A DNA stretch of 42,959 nucleotides from a virus, in the IMG/VR virus record IMGVR_UViG_3300037069_001451, positions 1 through 42,959 of that record; one strand, written 5' to 3'. Positions 40,470 to 42,959 of this stretch are shown piece after piece. The translations under genes were made by a program, and so were the position numbers. The notes beneath the pieces are model-generated. The model saw only the letters and a list, made by a program, of their open reading frames with translations. It did no database searches and was not told the DNA's origin. Numbering within the stretch: position 1 is the stretch's first letter; each line of letters starts with the position of its first letter.

Positions 40470-41122
40470 ACTATATTCAGGGCGTAGACCGATCACATCT
40501 TAACTCACCCATCCTGTTAGCCAAACTTGTAACCGAGGGGGTAAAATTCATTTGGTTTAAAGCAACGCAGGGCGCGACATATCAGGACCCGACATTTAAC
40601 GTAGCTTGGCAGGAGGCGAAAAACACGCCCGGATTAATTCGCGGCGCCTATCATTTTTACAATCCGCAAGTTGATGGTAAAATCCAGGCACAAAACTTTT
40701 TGTCACGGGGTATTAATTTTTCCGCTTCGGGTTGTTTACCACCTTGCGTTGACGTAGAGGATTTGGTAGGTAAAGATCAAGCCGATACGGCGCAATTAAA
40801 CAAATGGGTTGCCGATAATCATACGGTTGCTATACAGCGGTTAAACGATTTCCTGCAAGCTGTAAAAGAGCAGACCGGGCGCGACTGTATTATTTATACC
40901 TACAACAATTATCCCCGAGAGTATTTTCGCGGCTATGGCTTTCCGAATAATGAGATGTGGTTAAGTTCACTCCAAACGACCTGCCCGAACCGTTACGATA
41001 AAAATAAACTGCCTGCGTTTTGGCAATATACTTACGGTTGGAACAAGTCGGACATGGATGGGAATTATTTTACTGGAACGCAGGATGAATTGAATAATTT
41101 AGCAAACATAAACTTATCATAA
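40466..41122 (+). CDS. GH25-type lysozyme (endolysin)
   Basis: This 218-residue protein is an N-acetylmuramidase of GH25 family. GVDRSH (D8) opens the barrel, FIWFKATQGATYQDPTF is the typical second strand region, GLIRGAYHFYNP follows, and LPPCVDVEDL supplies D96 and E98. A C-terminal FWQYTYGWNKSDMDGNYFTG closes the fold. There is no signal peptide or cell-wall binding domain, so a holin should be needed; one follows directly with a one-base overlap. The ATG at 40466 is preferred to the upstream in-frame TTG at 40370, which falls before the terminator. Confidence 0.92.
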   Translation: MNYIQGVDRSHLNSPILLAKLVTEGVKFIWFKATQGATYQDPTFNVAWQEAKNTPGLIRGAYHFYNPQVDGKIQAQNFLSRGINFSASGCLPPCVDVEDLVGKDQADTAQLNKWVADNHTVAIQRLNDFLQAVKEQTGRDCIIYTYNNYPREYFRGYGFPNNEMWLSSLQTTCPNRYDKNKLPAFWQYTYGWNKSDMDGNYFTGTQDELNNLANINLS

Positions 41123-41346
41123 TGGAACAATCAAAACAATTTTCTTTAAACCTGCGCGATGCTATAAACGGACTTGTCGTAGCTGTTGGCGGTGCGGTCG
41201 TGTCTGTATTGCAAACATCGTTTACATCGGGTTCATTTACCATTAACTGGACACAACTCGGATCCGTGGCATTGGCGGCAGGATTAGCTTACATCGGTAA
41301 GAACTATTTCAGCAAGCCGACCGAAACCACCGCTCCGTCGAAATAA
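41122..41346 (+). CDS. Putative holin
   Basis: This is a 74-residue protein with two hydrophobic segments: INGLVVAVGGAVVSVLQTSF (about 15-34) and LGSVALAAGLAYIGKNYF (about 46-63), joined by a short TSGSFTINWTQ loop. This pattern is common for small phage holin-like proteins beside endolysins. A polar tail follows. It overlaps the lysozyme gene by one base. Confidence 0.7.
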   Translation: MEQSKQFSLNLRDAINGLVVAVGGAVVSVLQTSFTSGSFTINWTQLGSVALAAGLAYIGKNYFSKPTETTAPSK

Positions 41347-41392
41347 GCCGTTAGGAACGCATCCATGCCAGTCAGTACGGTGGTTTGTAAAA

Positions 41393-41422
41393 AAGCCCGG
41401 CCCTCGATAAGAGGCCGGGCTT
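41393..41422 (-). terminator. Terminator of the leftward nuclease cluster
   Basis: A 10-bp stem AAGCCCGGCC (41393-41402) / GGCCGGGCTT (41413-41422). On the minus strand the hairpin is followed by TTTTTT, so it terminates leftward transcription; it may also help end the lysis operon. Confidence 0.85.
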
Positions 41423-41440
41423 AAACGTAAAAAACTCACA

Positions 41441-42043
41441 TTAAAGTTTCAAACCTGTTTCCATATCGAGTTGAGCGGTCGGAACATGCCAAAACATATA
41501 AGGATGCCCGTGTGAGGCTTTATCGTTCGGCATAATCCAGGCTATCCATTTGCCGTTCATATAAATAGCCTTATACATATACTTCGGGATATTTTCACCG
41601 CTCTTGAGCTTTCCAATTGTGCCGATACCCCCGGCAATAATATGCAGGGTTGCTGTTTTCGCCCAAACCCGTTCCTGAATCTCGAGAACTTTCCAGTCAC
41701 CAGCATTGAACGGGTGTATTTGAGGTAACATATTCGTCATTAAAAAACATTCGACCTTGTCGGTTGCATCACACATGGCATCGTCATAGCTGAATAAATG
41801 GCCTTTGTCATAGCCCGAATTGGCATAATCTTTCGGCGTTGCACTTCCCGGTATCGCCTTATCTTGTGCAAAAGCGTCTTTCCTGGCTTGTGGTGCGCAC
41901 GAAACCATTGCTGGCGTTAAATACCATGACACACTATCAGGAACGCGCTGTGAGGCGTTATAATGCGTTACAAACGAGTGGTGCTTTACGGTTTGCGCGA
42001 ACACTCCGTTCGCGAGTAGGAGTAATAGGATTAGTTTTTTCAT
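41441..42043 (-). CDS. Exported DNA/RNA non-specific endonuclease
   Basis: This 200-residue protein has a signal peptide (MKKLILLLLLANGVFAQ). The beta-beta-alpha-metal nuclease core contains GYDKGHLFSYDDAM (DKGH at 79-82, H82 the general base) and TNMLPQIHPFNAGDWKVLE (N113 the metal ligand), as in the NucA/Serratia family. The mature enzyme should degrade DNA and RNA in the periplasm or outside the cell. It is the last gene of the leftward cluster, next to lysis genes, and shares the start context ATCAAACTCAAATGA with the preceding gene, which it overlaps by 4 bases. Confidence 0.9.
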   Translation of the reverse strand: MKKLILLLLLANGVFAQTVKHHSFVTHYNASQRVPDSVSWYLTPAMVSCAPQARKDAFAQDKAIPGSATPKDYANSGYDKGHLFSYDDAMCDATDKVECFLMTNMLPQIHPFNAGDWKVLEIQERVWAKTATLHIIAGGIGTIGKLKSGENIPKYMYKAIYMNGKWIAWIMPNDKASHGHPYMFWHVPTAQLDMETGLKL

Positions 42044-42357
42044 TTGAGTTTGATATGATATTTGGTTTCAAGCCCTGTTTTTACGCTGTCAATAAAATGA
42101 CGCTTTTCAATATCGTACATGATAAACTGAACACTATCTGCCTTGTTTTTATATAGCAGCCACTTTTTATTAAAATCTGAATCATCATTATTGTAACCAC
42201 GTATATCAAAATAATAATCGCTTATGTCTTGATATTTATTAATGCTGTCACGATAGCTTTTTAATTGAGGATAAATCTTTTTTAAACTATCGGTTTTGCT
42301 TTGCCCCTTAACAGAAGAACAGGCAAGCATTAGTAATAGATAAATTAGTGTTTTCAT
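42040..42357 (-). CDS. Small exported protein or lipoprotein
   Basis: This 105-residue protein has a hydrophobic N-terminus (MKTLIYLLLMLACSSVKGQ). MLAC could be a lipobox, or cleavage may occur after VKG. The mature part is charged, with many Lys, Asp and Tyr residues (SYRDSINKYQDISDYYFDIR). It is joined to the nuclease gene by a 4-base overlap, so it could be an inhibitor, an anchor or a chaperone for the nuclease; this is inference. Family not recognised. Confidence 0.65.
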   Translation of the reverse strand: MKTLIYLLLMLACSSVKGQSKTDSLKKIYPQLKSYRDSINKYQDISDYYFDIRGYNNDDSDFNKKWLLYKNKADSVQFIMYDIEKRHFIDSVKTGLETKYHIKLK

Positions 42358-42377
42358 TTGAGTTTGATTAAGTGGTT

Positions 42378-42423
42378 AAAAAGACGGTTTGATTTTGTTT
42401 TTTATCCTCCAAAACAAACCGTC
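42378..42423 (-). terminator. Terminator-like inverted repeat after the join-spanning gene
   Basis: GACGGTTTG (42383-42391) / CAAACCGTC (42415-42423), 9 bp with a loop of 23; on the minus strand TTTTT follows. It lies between the join-spanning gene and the exported protein gene and could separate the two units. The large loop lowers confidence. Confidence 0.5.
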
Positions 42424-42443
42424 AAACAAACATCGGGCTTCTT

Positions 42444-42959
42444 TTACGCTTTTTTAATAAACGTTTGATAAACATACGACCCCAGGACGATCACTTTCGA
42501 CCATGCGGTTCCGGGCGACAACAACGATCCAACCAGGTTAAACAACCCGGTGAAAAACGTATTATGCGCTAAGTCATCCGGCAACTGGTTCGCATGTGCC
42601 TGTAAATTGGCAATCGTTTCGGCCAATGTCGGGGCGGCGATACTTTGCGTGATGTTTAACGCCTTACTGGCTTGCGTTAACAGCCCGTTAAGCGTATCTT
42701 CCGTCCACGCGGGGTTGATCTGCCTTAGCAGGTACGAAACGACTACCGGGTTTTCGTTCAGGTTGGTTTTAATCACCTGAACGGCTTGCGAGGCTTGTTT
42801 TAAAACTGCCTGCACGGCTGGTTCTTCGGCCGCGAATAGTTTAGCGAGTGCTTTCGCTTCGTTGCCGACAAAGGCGACGATTTTGCCCGGTTCGCCGGCG
42901 ATTGCTGCGAGTACTTTGCCTACGCCTGTTTTTGTTTTGGTTGGGGTTGCCGGAGCCTC
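42444..42959 (-). CDS. Hypothetical protein, C-terminal part (gene spans the circular join)
   Basis: This is the continuation of the gene starting at 156: the frame is open to the right end and stops at 42444. The complete protein has 180 residues. This part is Ala/Gln-rich and helical (QASQAVQVIKTNLNENPVVV; ETIANLQAHANQLPDDLAHN) and ends with a hydrophobic segment FNLVGSLLSPGTAWSKVIVL, then GSYVYQTFIKKA, possibly a membrane-associated helix. Unknown function; the hydrophobic end could suit a lysis or envelope-associated role. Confidence 0.75.
   Translation of the reverse strand, partial: EAPATPTKTKTGVGKVLAAIAGEPGKIVAFVGNEAKALAKLFAAEEPAVQAVLKQASQAVQVIKTNLNENPVVVSYLLRQINPAWTEDTLNGLLTQASKALNITQSIAAPTLAETIANLQAHANQLPDDLAHNTFFTGLFNLVGSLLSPGTAWSKVIVLGSYVYQTFIKKA
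42831..42956. repeat. Terminal direct repeat, right copy
   Basis: Identical to bases 1-126. The final three bases (ctc) do not match and may be assembly error. Confidence 0.95.

Noticed and set aside
1-42959. Integrase, excisionase or CI-like repressor indicating a temperate phage
   Set aside because: No protein shows tyrosine- or serine-recombinase motifs, and the only small HTH protein in a control position lacks a repressor C-terminal domain.

Overview
The window is one essentially complete genome of a tailed phage (Caudoviricetes) that very probably infects a Bacteroidota host. The first 126 bases recur exactly at 42831-42956, and a single 180-codon reading frame runs across the join, so the molecule is circular or circularly permuted with a unit of about 42,830 bp. 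Host signs are: exported proteins whose signal peptides end in ..AQ or ..GQ, A/T-rich start regions without Shine-Dalgarno motifs, promoters of the Bacteroidota type (TTTG, about 20 bases, TAnnTTTG), a BT4734-like primase, and small phage families typical of that phylum. A 1113-residue tape measure, one tail-tube-like protein and no sheath gene indicate a long non-contractile tail (siphovirus). I see no integrase, excisionase, CI-like repressor, partition genes, tRNA or CRISPR array, so a virulent lifestyle is likely but not proven.

Layout. (1) 1294-13851 (+): early and replication genes, many joined by 4-base ATGA overlaps: small unknowns, DnaQ-like exonuclease, YqaJ/lambda-exonuclease-type nuclease, a full-length DnaN-like sliding clamp, SNF2-type helicase, beta-class DNA methyltransferase, BT4734-like primase, cupin-like protein, MazG-like pyrophosphohydrolase, second SF2 helicase, SF3-like helicase, then an iteron-rich AT-rich block (13114-13431, probable origin) and a VRR-NUC nuclease. 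(2) 13883-22802 (+): terminase, portal, protease, capsid, connectors, tail tube, ended by a strong terminator. (3) 24402-22863 (-): a convergent cassette of six small genes. (4) 24491-40339 (+): tail genes including tape measure, tail tip proteins and a 1411-residue fibre with an SGNH-hydrolase-like domain and a signal peptide; a solo C5-cytosine methyltransferase (31555-32733, -) sits in reverse inside this block. (5) 40443-41346 (+): GH25 lysozyme and holin-like protein. (6) Leftward from 1156 through the join to 41441 (-): a small HTH protein, small exported proteins, the join-spanning gene and an exported DNA/RNA non-specific endonuclease.

How it works together. No DNA polymerase gene is visible. 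The phage instead supplies a clamp, a stand-alone proofreading-type exonuclease, a primase and several helicases, which suggests that it redirects the host Pol III at its own origin. Two unrelated methyltransferases could protect its DNA from restriction. The most distinctive regulatory feature is a recurring -7 promoter element (TA-n-n-TTT-A/G) placed only 4-5 bases before a start codon at several transcription-unit heads, sometimes before a tiny ORF (7, 8 or 23 codons) that ends on or near the start of the first large gene. All functional calls come from reading motifs in the sequence; no database or folding program was run.
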